A stretch of 64,000 nt of DNA from Poseidonibacter lekithochrous (GTDB taxonomy: Bacteria > Campylobacterota > Campylobacteria > Campylobacterales > Arcobacteraceae): the NCBI RefSeq assembly GCF_018861145.1, contig NZ_JAHKQT010000023.1:395564-459563 (forward strand), written 5' to 3'. A model generated the notes under the pieces. It did no database searches. It saw only the letters and a program-made list of their open reading frames with translations, and was not told where the DNA came from. A program made the translations under genes and the position numbers. Position 1 is the stretch's first letter. Each line of letters starts with the position of its first letter. Shown in pieces: positions 17,676 to 26,812 of the stretch.

Positions 17676-18149
17676 TTGTTTTCACAAATAGGTTTTTTAG
17701 GAACAAGAGCTCCTATGTATATGGATTTAGTTACAATTTATTTTGCACTACTTCCATTTCTTCTAGCTTTTAGTATTTATTATGCAATTAAAAAGAATTA
17801 TAAAAAACATTTTTCTTCTCAAGCAGTTCTTTTATTTGTAACACTTTTAGTTGTTATTATATTTGAAATTGGAATTAGAGTTTCTGGTGGATTTATAGAG
17901 TATTCAAAAGATACAAATATTTCATATAATTTTATGTTAGTATTTTTAATTATTCATATCATTATTGCAATTGCATCTATTTCAGGATGGTTATATCTTT
18001 TTATTACTTCTTTTAAAGCATATAAAAAAGACAAGTTTAAAACTATACAAAGTACAAAGCATAAAAGAATAGGAAAAGCTATTTTTCTTTCTTTAACAAT
18101 TAGCTCATATATGGGTGTTTGTATTTATTTATTTTTATTTATTTTCTAG
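17676..18149 (+). CDS. DUF420-like membrane protein
   Basis: 157 residues, four membrane segments and a histidine-bearing helix (FLIIHIIIAIASISGWLYLF) resembling DUF420/CtaM-like proteins, which are linked to cytochrome oxidase assembly. The start is TTG, 4 bases after the DUF3817 stop, so the two are translationally coupled. Confidence 0.7.
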   Translation: MFSQIGFLGTRAPMYMDLVTIYFALLPFLLAFSIYYAIKKNYKKHFSSQAVLLFVTLLVVIIFEIGIRVSGGFIEYSKDTNISYNFMLVFLIIHIIIAIASISGWLYLFITSFKAYKKDKFKTIQSTKHKRIGKAIFLSLTISSYMGVCIYLFLFIF

Positions 18150-18150
18150 T

Positions 18151-18177
18151 CAAGCCAATAAAATTGGCTTGCTTTTT
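18151..18177 (+). terminator. Terminator after the DUF3817-DUF420 pair
   Basis: The perfect 9-bp stem CAAGCCAAT / ATTGGCTTG has loop AAA and is followed by CTTTTT. It lies directly between two convergent genes. Confidence 0.85.
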
Positions 18178-19645
18178 AAAGAGCTTCATCTTCTGGTTTA
18201 AATTTCTTTAGTATCTTTTTATATTTTCTATCACTATTACATTGAATTAATAGCATATCATTTTCTTCTAAAAGAGTAGATCCTGTTGGTTTTATATAAT
18301 CTTTGTCTTTTTTTATCAAAAGAATTAAAAAATCTGCTGGTAAATCAAGTTCAATAATACTCAATCCTATCACTTTAGACTTTGGTTCAATATAAAACTG
18401 TTTTAATGTATGATAAAAAAGTGGTGAAGCTACTAGTTTTTCTGATTTTACATCTTTCTTTTTTGATTCAACTTTTAACCATTTTGCCATTAAAGGAAGT
18501 GTTGTACCTTGAATTAAAATTGAAAATAATACAATAAAAAATACAATATTAAAAATCAAGTTTGATTTCTCAAATCCTTGTAAATAAGGATAGGTTGCTA
18601 AAATAATAGGAACAGCTCCTCTTAAACCAACCCAAGAAATAAAAGCCCTTTCTTTAAAAGTAAAAGAGCTAAACATTGTACTTAAAAACACTCCAGCAGG
18701 ACGAGCAACGAACATTAACCAAAAAGCAATAGATAAACCTGTTAATGCCACATCAGGAAGTGCTGAGGGAAAAACTAAAAGTCCTAAAGCTAAGAAAACT
18801 GTAATTTGCATAATCCATGATAATCCATCATGAAAACCAATAAGGTTCTTTTTATGAACAAACTCTTTTGTATTTGCAACAATTCCTGCTATATAAACAG
18901 CTAAAAAACCATTCCCTTCAAGTAATACAGAAGAAGAGAATAAAAGTAAAACCCATCCTATTGTAAATACTGGATAAAGACCATAAAAATTTAAATGTAT
19001 TCTATTTAATATTATTGGTAATAAATATCCAAATAAATATCCTAAAACTCCACCTATAAAAAATTGTAAGAAAAACTTGAAAATCCACTCAGCAGGTGTC
19101 GAACTCTCGGGTAACATTAACACTTGTAAAATAGCAACTGTTAAAAAAATCGCCATAGGATCATTACTTCCTGATTCAAGCTCTAAAAGTGGAGAAAGTC
19201 TCTTTTTTAAAGAAATACCTTTTGCTCTTAATATTGCAAAAACAGCAGCTGCATCGGTTGAAGAAATAATTGCACCTAATAATAAAGATTCTAAAAAAGT
19301 AAAATCAAGTAAATAATATACACATAAAGCTACAAAAAAAGTTGTTAAAATTACTCCAAGTGTTGCCAAAATCAAACCATCTTTTAAAACAGGCTTAATA
19401 GCTTTCCAAGTAGTATCTAAACCACCTCCAAATAATATAAAAATAAGTGCTAAAGTTCCAATATTTTGGGCTAGTTCAACATCATCAAAATATATTCCTA
19501 AAACCCCATCAGAACCAGCTAGCATTCCTAATCCTAGGAAAATAAATAAAGAAGGTATTCCAAATGTATTTGATAATTTACTAGATACAACACTAAGAAG
19601 TAATAAAAAAGATGTAATTAGTAAATAAAATTCTATACTTTCCAT
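18176..19645 (-). CDS. CPA1-type potassium (or sodium)/proton antiporter, NhaP2-like
   Basis: An N-terminal membrane domain of about twelve helices with the antiporter acidic motifs (GAIISSTDAAAVFAILRA; ELESGSNDPMAIFLT), then a cytoplasmic TrkA_C-like domain (about the last 80 residues: IIELDLPADFLILLIKKD). This layout matches NhaP2/CvrA potassium/proton antiporters. I choose the ATG at 19645 (MESIEFYLL), preceded by AAGGGGGA, over an in-frame start at 19705. Confidence 0.88.
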   Translation of the reverse strand: MESIEFYLLITSFLLLLSVVSSKLSNTFGIPSLFIFLGLGMLAGSDGVLGIYFDDVELAQNIGTLALIFILFGGGLDTTWKAIKPVLKDGLILATLGVILTTFFVALCVYYLLDFTFLESLLLGAIISSTDAAAVFAILRAKGISLKKRLSPLLELESGSNDPMAIFLTVAILQVLMLPESSTPAEWIFKFFLQFFIGGVLGYLFGYLLPIILNRIHLNFYGLYPVFTIGWVLLLFSSSVLLEGNGFLAVYIAGIVANTKEFVHKKNLIGFHDGLSWIMQITVFLALGLLVFPSALPDVALTGLSIAFWLMFVARPAGVFLSTMFSSFTFKERAFISWVGLRGAVPIILATYPYLQGFEKSNLIFNIVFFIVLFSILIQGTTLPLMAKWLKVESKKKDVKSEKLVASPLFYHTLKQFYIEPKSKVIGLSIIELDLPADFLILLIKKDKDYIKPTGSTLLEENDMLLIQCNSDRKYKKILKKFKPEDEAL

Positions 19646-19800
19646 AGAAGTCCCCCTTTTCATAAGTAATAATTTTTTTGCATTATACTTAAAATTTGTT
19701 AACAAAAGAGTAACAAGCCCTAGTAAAAACTATACTATATACATTTTATAAAACCTTCAAATTAACTATGTATTAATAAATATACATTAGATAATAAAAA

Positions 19801-20670
19801 TTAGACAACACGTATTGGAACATAAAAGTCTAAAATAAACGTTTCATTCTCTTCTAAATAATGATTTTGATGGTATATCGCATAGGAAGGAAGAGTTATA
19901 GCTTCATATCCACTATTTGGCATCCAGTATTGATAAATATAAGTCATTAGTTTACAAATATCTCCATATTTACCTTCATAGAAAAAAACTGCACATAAAG
20001 ATTCAAGAACTTCAAATTTACTTATAGAATTAGTTGGTACAAAATCTGGGCTTACTTCTAAAGCTGCAATATAATTACACTCTTCATAGGGAATAATAAT
20101 TGTACTGTCATGATAAAGCCCAATTTGAGTATTGTCATTTAGTCCACTTTGATATGCAAATGCTAAAAGTCTTTGCCAAATTTTTGAAAGAGCGACTCCA
20201 TCATACCCCTTATATCTAATATATGCACATGTTTTTTTAGGAATTACTTTTATCTTTGGTTCTAATCCATGAAAGCTTTCTAAAAAGTTCTCTTCTAAAT
20301 CTAATTTATCTTTAGTAAAATTTTTAAAAGATCCTTTTCTCCATTGACTTGGTGTATATGTAAATCGTTTTTTAAAGGCTTTAATAAATGAAGTATGAGA
20401 GGCATATCCACAAGAGTTAGCAATTTGGGTAACAGTTGAATAATTATTAGTAATAAGAAGGTTAGCTGCTTTTTGTAATCTTATAGAAGTTATTCTATCA
20501 AATAAGTTTTCGCCAGTTTCTTCTTTAAAAATACGGTGAAAATGAAACTTACTAACACTATTTAACTTTGCTAATTCTTCAAGATTTATATTTGTATCAA
20601 TATATTTATAAATATAGTTTAGTGATTTGTTTACAATATCTGCTCGTATATGTTTTGTGTCTTTTTTCAT
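19801..20670 (-). CDS. AraC family regulator with GyrI-like effector domain
   Basis: An N-terminal AraC DNA-binding domain with two helix-turn-helix units (residues about 12-110: LAKLNSVSKFHFHRIFKEET, then VTQIANSCGYASHTSFIKAF) is followed by a GyrI-like small-molecule-binding domain (about 125-289; ending DFYVPIRVV). This order is that of Rob/SoxS-like multidrug or stress regulators. Phased TAAGATA repeats lie just upstream of its start and of the divergent small gene. Confidence 0.9.
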   Translation of the reverse strand: MKKDTKHIRADIVNKSLNYIYKYIDTNINLEELAKLNSVSKFHFHRIFKEETGENLFDRITSIRLQKAANLLITNNYSTVTQIANSCGYASHTSFIKAFKKRFTYTPSQWRKGSFKNFTKDKLDLEENFLESFHGLEPKIKVIPKKTCAYIRYKGYDGVALSKIWQRLLAFAYQSGLNDNTQIGLYHDSTIIIPYEECNYIAALEVSPDFVPTNSISKFEVLESLCAVFFYEGKYGDICKLMTYIYQYWMPNSGYEAITLPSYAIYHQNHYLEENETFILDFYVPIRVV

Positions 20671-20684
20671 ATCTTACTATAACA

Positions 20685-20734
20685 TAAGATAGGATTAATA
20701 GCAATATAAGATAATAATTTTGAAATTTAAGATA
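20685..20734. promoter_or_regulatory. Three phased TAAGATA repeats between divergent genes
   Basis: TAAGATA occurs at 20685-20691, 20707-20713 and 20728-20734, spaced 22 and 21 bp, or about two helical turns. Each copy sits on the same face of the DNA, between the AraC gene (minus) and the small plus-strand gene at 20788. AraC-type proteins usually bind such direct repeats, so this is probably the operator of the adjacent regulator. Confidence 0.55.
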
Positions 20735-20787
20735 GAGAATTAATTATTCTTATTGACTATACTTATAAAAAAACTTAAGGGGAATAT

Positions 20788-21058
20788 ATGACAAAAAAAA
20801 TTTCAGTAGATAATACTTTTGTAGGATTTGAATTATTACCAGCGAAACCATCGTTTAATAATATAGAAATTTATCATCCTTTTGCTAGTTTAGCAAGCAT
20901 ATATTTTTTAAATAAAGATTTAGATATTACTTATTTAAAATCTGGTTCAATAACGTAAAAATTTAGCCGATGAATTAAAAGCATTTTTTAAAGAATCAAG
21001 ACAAAAAATAATTCAAGATTTTTTAATTTATAAAAAACATGGAATAATTTACTTATAA
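20788..21058 (+). pseudogene. Short unknown gene with an internal frameshift
   Basis: An ATG after a strong AAGGGGA site starts a 56-codon frame (MTKKISVDNTFVGFELLPAK and onward) that ends at 20956-20958. Within a few bases another frame opens and reads KNLADELKAFFKESRQKIIQ and onward to a stop at 21056-21058. Joined, these give a protein of about 89 residues with a beta-rich first half and a helical second half. It is probably one gene hit by a one-base indel, or a misread base. It lies 22 bases before the oxidoreductase gene. I do not recognise the family. Confidence 0.5.
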
Positions 21059-21080
21059 AAAACAAAATAAAAGGAAATAA

Positions 21081-22088
21081 ATGAAAGCAATAGGATTTAA
21101 AACATCACAAGAAATTGAGAACAAAGAGAGTTTAATTGAATTTAATATACAAAAACCAAAAGCAAAAGATTTTGATATAGTTATAAAAGTAAGTGCAGTA
21201 TCAATGAACCCTGTTGATACAAAAGTTAGAGCAAATGCGGCAAAAGATATTATTCTTGATGAACCCAAAATACTTGGATATGATGCAGTTGGTATTGTTG
21301 ATGAGATTGGAGAACATATCACAAATTTTAAAATAGGTGATAGAGTTTTTTATGCAGGAGATGTTTCAAAAAATGGTTCAAATTCGCAGTTTCAACTAAT
21401 TGATTCAAGAATAGTAGCCCTAGCTCCTACTTCTTTAAAAGATGATGAAGCAGCGGCATTGCCTCTTACTTCATTAACTGCGTGGGAAGCAATGTTTGAT
21501 AGAATGAACATAAATAAAAATGATAAAAAAACAATTCTAATCATTGGTGGTGCTGGTGGTGTTGGTTCTATTGCTACACAAATTGCAAAAGAGAGCACTA
21601 ACTTAACTGTAATTGCAACAGCATCAAGAGAAGAAACAATTTCTTGGTGTAAAAAAATGGGTGCAGATTATGTAGTAAATCATAAGGATTTAGTAAATTC
21701 AGTGAAAAATACAGGTTTTGAAACTGTTGATTATATTTTTAATGTAGCAAATACTGAAATTCATTGGGATGCCATGGCAGAACTTATTGCTCCACAAGGA
21801 AAAATCTGTTCAATTGTAGATGCAGAAATACCTGTTGATATAAATAAATTAAAATCAAAATCAGTAACTTTTATCTGGGAATTTATGTTTACAAGACCAA
21901 TGTTTAATACAAATGATATTGAAAAACAAGGTGAAATATTAAGTGAAATTGCTACATTAGTTGATGGTGGTAAAATAAAAACAACATTATCAAAAACTTT
22001 TCAGGGATTTAATGTAGAAAATATAAAAGATGCTCATAAACTAAGTGAATCAGGAAAAGCTATAGGTAAAATTGCAATACAATTTTAA
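21081..22088 (+). CDS. Zinc-binding alcohol dehydrogenase/quinone oxidoreductase-like
   Basis: 335 residues of the medium-chain dehydrogenase/reductase family: an N-terminal GroES-like domain (SMNPVDTKVRA; LGYDAVGIVDEIGE) and a Rossmann domain with IIGGAGGVGSIATQIAKE (about 152-169) for NADPH. The Zn-ligand cysteines are absent, so it is a zinc-free quinone oxidoreductase type. It follows the AraC operator region and the broken small gene, so all three may have formed one stress-response unit. Confidence 0.88.
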   Translation: MKAIGFKTSQEIENKESLIEFNIQKPKAKDFDIVIKVSAVSMNPVDTKVRANAAKDIILDEPKILGYDAVGIVDEIGEHITNFKIGDRVFYAGDVSKNGSNSQFQLIDSRIVALAPTSLKDDEAAALPLTSLTAWEAMFDRMNINKNDKKTILIIGGAGGVGSIATQIAKESTNLTVIATASREETISWCKKMGADYVVNHKDLVNSVKNTGFETVDYIFNVANTEIHWDAMAELIAPQGKICSIVDAEIPVDINKLKSKSVTFIWEFMFTRPMFNTNDIEKQGEILSEIATLVDGGKIKTTLSKTFQGFNVENIKDAHKLSESGKAIGKIAIQF

Positions 22089-22138
22089 AAATAAAGTGGG
22101 TTTATACTCACTTTATTTCTTATTTTTAGAGTAAGGGT

Positions 22139-23599
22139 TTATGGTCTATAAACTCTTATATTAGTAAAGTTTTCTGCATCTCTTAAATACTGAGCGTGTA
22201 GTTGACTTAAAATACCTTTATCACAATAAAATAAATACTCTTTATCTTTAGGAAGTTTTTTGAATTCACTTTTTAATTTATAAAATGGAATTTTTAAAGT
22301 TTCACTAGAAGTTTCAATACAATCATCACTTTGTCTAATATCAATAACAGTAAATTCTCCACTTGTAAGATCACTAATTACTTCCATTTGGCCAATATCT
22401 GAAACATCATTTACAATTTCTTTTACTTTAATACTAACAGCATTTTCAACAGCTGTATCTAATACAGAATAATCAAACTTTCTAGATTCTTCTTCCATTC
22501 TTTTGTAAGAACCATGAGTAATCGGATTTTTTGAAATTACACCACAATACTCAGGCATAGTTTCTGCAAATCTTCTTGTACCAATATCATTTGCAATACT
22601 CATAATCTCTGGCTTATTCATAGTTGAAAGTGGTCTTAAAATAAGTTTATTTGTAACTTGATCAATTAAAGCTAAGTTTCTTAATGTTTGACTTGATACC
22701 TGAGCAACACTTTCACCTGTTAATAAAGCATCTATTCCTAAATCATCAGCAATTTTTTCAGAAGCTTTTAGCATTAATCTTTTTAGAGTTACACCCATAT
22801 ATGATTCAGCAGTTGATCTGAATATTTCAGTAATCACATCATCAAAAGGTACAGAAATAAATGAAACATCATGAGAGGAACCAAATTTATTCCATAAATA
22901 TAAAGCAACTTGTTTAACACCAATTTCATGTGCAACACCACCAAGGTTAAAGAAAATAAAGTGAGTTTTAATTCCTCTTTTCATTGTAAGGTACGATGCA
23001 ACTGTAGAATCAAAACCACCTGACATTAAAGATAAAATATCACCTTGAGTGCCAAGAGGGAAACCACCAAGTCCTTTATGTTTTAAAGTAATGATATTTA
23101 ATTGATTATTCATAAGCTCTACATTTATAGTAACTTCAGGAGTTCTTAAATTTACACCTTTAGTTTTATTATGTGCTAGCATATATCCACCAACAGTTTG
23201 CTCTATTTGAGTTGATTTAAAATCATGAGTTCCTGAACGTTTAGCTCTAACTACAAATGTCTTACCTTCTATTTCTTGATACATAGCATCATTTACAATA
23301 ACTTTGATTTGATCTAATGTAGTAACTTGATCAAATTGAATTGCTTCTAACACAAGTTCAATACCTGGTGTTTCTAAAAGTACTTGTCTAGTTTCTGTAA
23401 CTAAATCAATTGGACATACTATTTCAATTTTATCAAAGAATTTTCGTAAGTTTATTTCTTCATCAATTTGTTTAAGAAGTTTTGTAAGATTGTTAAAAAG
23501 TTGATTAATCATCTGCTTTTTAGCAGATGAACCTTTAATCATAATTTCTGGGAAAAATTTTACTATAAATTTTTGTGTTTTTACTTCTGGTGTTTCCAT
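22139..23599 (-). CDS. thiI: tRNA 4-thiouridine synthase ThiI with rhodanese domain
   Basis: It transfers sulfur to uridine 8 of tRNA and can feed thiazole synthesis. The order is a ferredoxin-like and THUMP domain (to about 170), a PP-loop ATPase domain (MSGGFDSTVASYLT, about 190-203), Cys in PEYCGVISKNPIT (about 348) and a C-terminal rhodanese domain with the persulfide Cys in FYCDKG (about 457). All catalytic cysteines of the long E. coli-type enzyme are present. Confidence 0.93.
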   Translation of the reverse strand: METPEVKTQKFIVKFFPEIMIKGSSAKKQMINQLFNNLTKLLKQIDEEINLRKFFDKIEIVCPIDLVTETRQVLLETPGIELVLEAIQFDQVTTLDQIKVIVNDAMYQEIEGKTFVVRAKRSGTHDFKSTQIEQTVGGYMLAHNKTKGVNLRTPEVTINVELMNNQLNIITLKHKGLGGFPLGTQGDILSLMSGGFDSTVASYLTMKRGIKTHFIFFNLGGVAHEIGVKQVALYLWNKFGSSHDVSFISVPFDDVITEIFRSTAESYMGVTLKRLMLKASEKIADDLGIDALLTGESVAQVSSQTLRNLALIDQVTNKLILRPLSTMNKPEIMSIANDIGTRRFAETMPEYCGVISKNPITHGSYKRMEEESRKFDYSVLDTAVENAVSIKVKEIVNDVSDIGQMEVISDLTSGEFTVIDIRQSDDCIETSSETLKIPFYKLKSEFKKLPKDKEYLFYCDKGILSQLHAQYLRDAENFTNIRVYRP

Positions 23600-23678
23600 A
23601 ATACATAAGCCTTAGTTTTTAATAGGCGGAATTATAGCATAACAGATGTAAAGGATAGAATATTAAAAAAAGTGTATT

Positions 23679-24095
23679 TTAAAAAACAAAAGAAATATCA
23701 GTTATTGTTAAATTATAAATATTAACTTTAACACCTGAACTATCAAGAATACTATAAGTAAGAGTCAATTCATTTGGATTTTCAATAGTATCATTTGCTA
23801 AAGCAAACTCTTTATATCTATCAAAATCAATAACAGAATAAATAAACAACGCTTTATCTTTAAAGTTCTTATTGTTTATATATTTTTCATATACTTCTTT
23901 GTATTGAGATTCATCATATTTATCATAAAAATTTTCTTTATACAAAGCTTCACATAATTCATCTTTTGTAAAATCTTTTGAAGCATATTTATAATAATCA
24001 TCACTTAAAATTCCTTCTAAACTAGGATGTATTTCAAAAAAGTTATACTTAATATATCCATCTTCATTTGATATTTCATGAGTTGTTTTAATCAT
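23679..24095 (-). CDS. Hypothetical protein
   Basis: 138 residues, acidic and rich in Tyr, Asp, Glu and Lys, with no membrane segment and no family I recognise. The end (ITDISFVF) suggests a small alpha/beta fold. It stands alone beside an 875-base AT-rich gap. Confidence 0.55.
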   Translation of the reverse strand: MIKTTHEISNEDGYIKYNFFEIHPSLEGILSDDYYKYASKDFTKDELCEALYKENFYDKYDESQYKEVYEKYINNKNFKDKALFIYSVIDFDRYKEFALANDTIENPNELTLTYSILDSSGVKVNIYNLTITDISFVF

Positions 24096-24970
24096 ATTTT
24101 CTTAGCCTTAATTTTTTTGTAATTCTAGCATATAGTAATTTTATCTATCTTAATAAATCAGAAAAATAAAATTTATTATTTTATATTGTATATCTTTTAT
24201 ATATATTATAATACTAACACTTTGTAATATTTAATTGAATACAATACCTTCTTTTAATAATCTATATAATGATTTTTATTTCAAAAAATTATTAATTCTA
24301 TAAGCACTACATATTAATGTATATAGAGTATTTATATACATTATGTATACATATAGATATTCTTATAATTCAACTATTATGTATAACATTAATTTTATAA
24401 TAAATAGCTATATAAAATTAATTTATATTAAAATTTAAAAGCTTGTAAAAAACACATAAGCCCTACCCTATTTATTTAATTTAAGAGTTATTATTAAAGT
24501 TAAATAATATATTTAGCTAATATAACAATAAATCTATATTTTTTTCAAAAACAAAGAGTATAAATATGTATAATATATAATATACTATTCTTTTAATTTC
24601 AAAGAGTTCTAAACTTTATTTAACCTGTTATTCTTAAATGTGAGTTCTTCATTATATTTTAAATAATTGTATAGATATTAAAGATCTTTATGATTTTAAA
24701 ATAGCTTATATATAGTCTATAAGGCTATTATTTAAACTATAATAATACTATTACATTTGTTGTGTATTTTTATCTTATACTACTTTATGAGCATTTTAAT
24801 AGATATAAATATTCACTTATCATATCTATACTATTTTTCATATTATACTTATACATTTTCATTTTTTTTCTATACTTTTAAATATTAAATTATAAAATAC
24901 TTTTCTATAATCCTTCTTTTTTCCTCCTTTTTATTTGTATAATTTTTTATTAAAAAAAAAGGATTAAAAA
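24096..24970. other. 875-base AT-rich region without a gene
   Basis: I see no open frame worth calling on either strand, no RNA gene and no clear repeat family. The base content is even more AT-rich than the genes around it, with many short TATA-type stretches. Only the last 60 bases hold a recognisable signal: TATAAT-like boxes and the AAGGATTAAAAAATG start region of the next gene. Confidence 0.6.
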
Positions 24971-25537
24971 ATGAAAAATACAGCCCTAATTATTGTTGAT
25001 TTACAAAATGACTACTTCCCTACTTTTCAAACTGCTAAATGGAAATTAGATAAAACAGAAGATGCTACTTTTAATGCACTTAAGATTTTAAAGCAATGTA
25101 GAGAACAGAATATTAAAGTTATTCATGTTCATCATGAGTTTGAAGCACCTGATGCTCCATTTTTTCAGCCAAATACTGAAGGTGCAAAAATACATGAATC
25201 TTTAAAACCTTTAAACGATGAAATACAAGTTTTAAAACACAATGTCAACTCTTTTAAAGATACAAAACTTAAAGAGATTCTAGATGATTCTAATATAAAA
25301 AATGTTATTATCGTTGGAGCAATGTCACATATATGTATTGATTCTATTACTAGAGCAGCTAGTGATTTTGGATATAACTGTTTTGTAGCTCATGATGCTT
25401 GTGCAACTCATGACTTAGAATTTAAAGGTGTAAAAGTAGATGCTGCTTCAGTTCATGCAGCATATATGTATGCTTTAGAGTTTGCTTTTGCAAAAGTACA
25501 AACAACAGATGAAATAATTGACTTAATAAAGGAGTAA
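24971..25537 (+). CDS. Cysteine hydrolase, isochorismatase-like
   Basis: 188 residues with the isochorismatase-fold triad: Asp in IIVDLQNDYF, Lys in VLKHNVNSFKDT and the nucleophile Cys in AMSHICIDSITRAASDFGY (about 119). Members cleave amides or ethers such as nicotinamide, isochorismate or ureidoacrylate. The substrate here is unknown. It precedes an OmpR-type regulator by one base, so the two are probably cotranscribed. Confidence 0.85.
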   Translation: MKNTALIIVDLQNDYFPTFQTAKWKLDKTEDATFNALKILKQCREQNIKVIHVHHEFEAPDAPFFQPNTEGAKIHESLKPLNDEIQVLKHNVNSFKDTKLKEILDDSNIKNVIIVGAMSHICIDSITRAASDFGYNCFVAHDACATHDLEFKGVKVDAASVHAAYMYALEFAFAKVQTTDEIIDLIKE

Positions 25538-25538
25538 T

Positions 25539-26210
25539 ATGGAACTTTCAGATTTATCAGTTCTTTATATTACGGATAATCAAAGTAGTAAAGAAGAGGT
25601 ATCTGAAATACTATATGAGAGCGTTAATAAAGTTTTCTTTTCCCAAACAATAGAAGAATCTAAAAAACAATATTTTAAACACTCCCCTTGTTTAATAATA
25701 GTTGATAGTGCGTTTAAAGATAAACGCACTATTAATTTTTTATCAGATTTACGAAAAGATGATATAAAAACGGCCTTTATAGTTTTAACAAATAATCAAG
25801 AAAATCAATATTTAAGTGAGTTAATGGAGCTTTATATTACAAAGTATATTGTAAAACCATTTACAAAAGACACCCTTATAATAGCGCTTAATAAATGTAT
25901 GGAGATAATTGAGAGAAGAATTTATAGTAATACAAAACTTTCAAAAGGTATCTTCTTTAATTTTCAAACACAAAGTATTATAAAAGATGATATTTCTTAT
26001 ATTTTAAATAAAAAAGAGAGTTTACTAATAAATCTACTTATTCAAAATCCTGAAAAAATAATCACTTATGAAGAATTGGAATATTATATTTGGGATAAGG
26101 ACTGTACAAATGCTGCATTAAAATCTTTAATCAGAGATTTTAGAAAGAAAACTTTTAAAAATATAATTAAAAACTATTCAGGTCTTGGTTATAAACTTAA
26201 CTTAGAATAA
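25539..26210 (+). CDS. OmpR/PhoB-type response regulator (degenerate acidic pocket)
   Basis: A receiver domain (residues 1-115) is followed by a winged-helix DNA-binding domain (about 140-223). The phosphoacceptor Asp is in CLIIVDSAFKD (about 55), Thr in FIVLTNNQ and Lys in YIVKPFTKD. The acidic pair near the start is reduced to one residue (YITDNQS). No sensor kinase is adjacent. An AAGGAG site precedes the ATG. It may regulate the adjacent hydrolase. Confidence 0.8.
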   Translation: MELSDLSVLYITDNQSSKEEVSEILYESVNKVFFSQTIEESKKQYFKHSPCLIIVDSAFKDKRTINFLSDLRKDDIKTAFIVLTNNQENQYLSELMELYITKYIVKPFTKDTLIIALNKCMEIIERRIYSNTKLSKGIFFNFQTQSIIKDDISYILNKKESLLINLLIQNPEKIITYEELEYYIWDKDCTNAALKSLIRDFRKKTFKNIIKNYSGLGYKLNLE

Positions 26211-26293
26211 TTTTTTGATTATCTTTCTCCTTATAATTATCAATTTTAATAAATTTCACAATATAATATAAAATTGTATTAAAAAGAGGGAAA

Positions 26294-26779
26294 ATGCCAA
26301 GAGCAAGATTAAGAAAAATTTTACCATCACATGAAAAAATTAAAGAACAAAAGATATTAAAGATTTTTGGTAAACTACTTAATAAAAGAGAAATATGGAG
26401 TTCTTCAAGAAGAAAAATTCTAGGTGGTGTTTTTATTGGTATTTTTGTAGCATTTATACCAATGCCTTTTCAAATGCCTTTAGTAGCATTATTAGCCATT
26501 ATATTTAACGTTAACTTACCTATTACTATTTTATTAGTTTGGATCTCCAATCCACTGACAATGCCTTTTATCTACTATTTTGAGTATGAATTAGGAAATT
26601 TTGTATTAAACGTGAAAGATCCTATTGAATTTAGTTTTGAAACTATGAATGAAAATATAAATGAAATAGCTTTATCTTTATATGTAGGTACGGCTATCAC
26701 ATCTACTGTTTTAGCATTTTTATCTGTATTTATTTTAAATTTATTATGGATTAAAGATGTTAGGAATAAAAGAAGGTAA
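26294..26779 (+). CDS. DUF2062 membrane protein
   Basis: 161 residues with three to four membrane segments and the DUF2062 signature (GGVFIGIFVAFIPMPFQMP, then ISNPLTMPFIYYFEYELG). The N-terminus is strongly basic. The family is of unknown function and is sometimes fused to glycosyltransferases. It follows a small AT gap after the regulator gene. Confidence 0.85.
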   Translation: MPRARLRKILPSHEKIKEQKILKIFGKLLNKREIWSSSRRKILGGVFIGIFVAFIPMPFQMPLVALLAIIFNVNLPITILLVWISNPLTMPFIYYFEYELGNFVLNVKDPIEFSFETMNENINEIALSLYVGTAITSTVLAFLSVFILNLLWIKDVRNKRR

Positions 26780-26783
26780 CTAC

Positions 26784-26812
26784 CCTATTTTCTAATTTAA
26801 TAGAAAAATAGG
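26784..26812. terminator. Bidirectional hairpin between convergent genes
   Basis: The stem CCTATTTTCTA / TAGAAAAATAGG (one bulged A) lies between the DUF2062 and DUF389 genes. No long T-run follows. Confidence 0.5.

Noticed and set aside
24096..24970. Replication origin in the AT-rich gap
   Set aside because: No cluster of DnaA boxes (TTATCCACA-like) and no dnaA or dnaN gene nearby.
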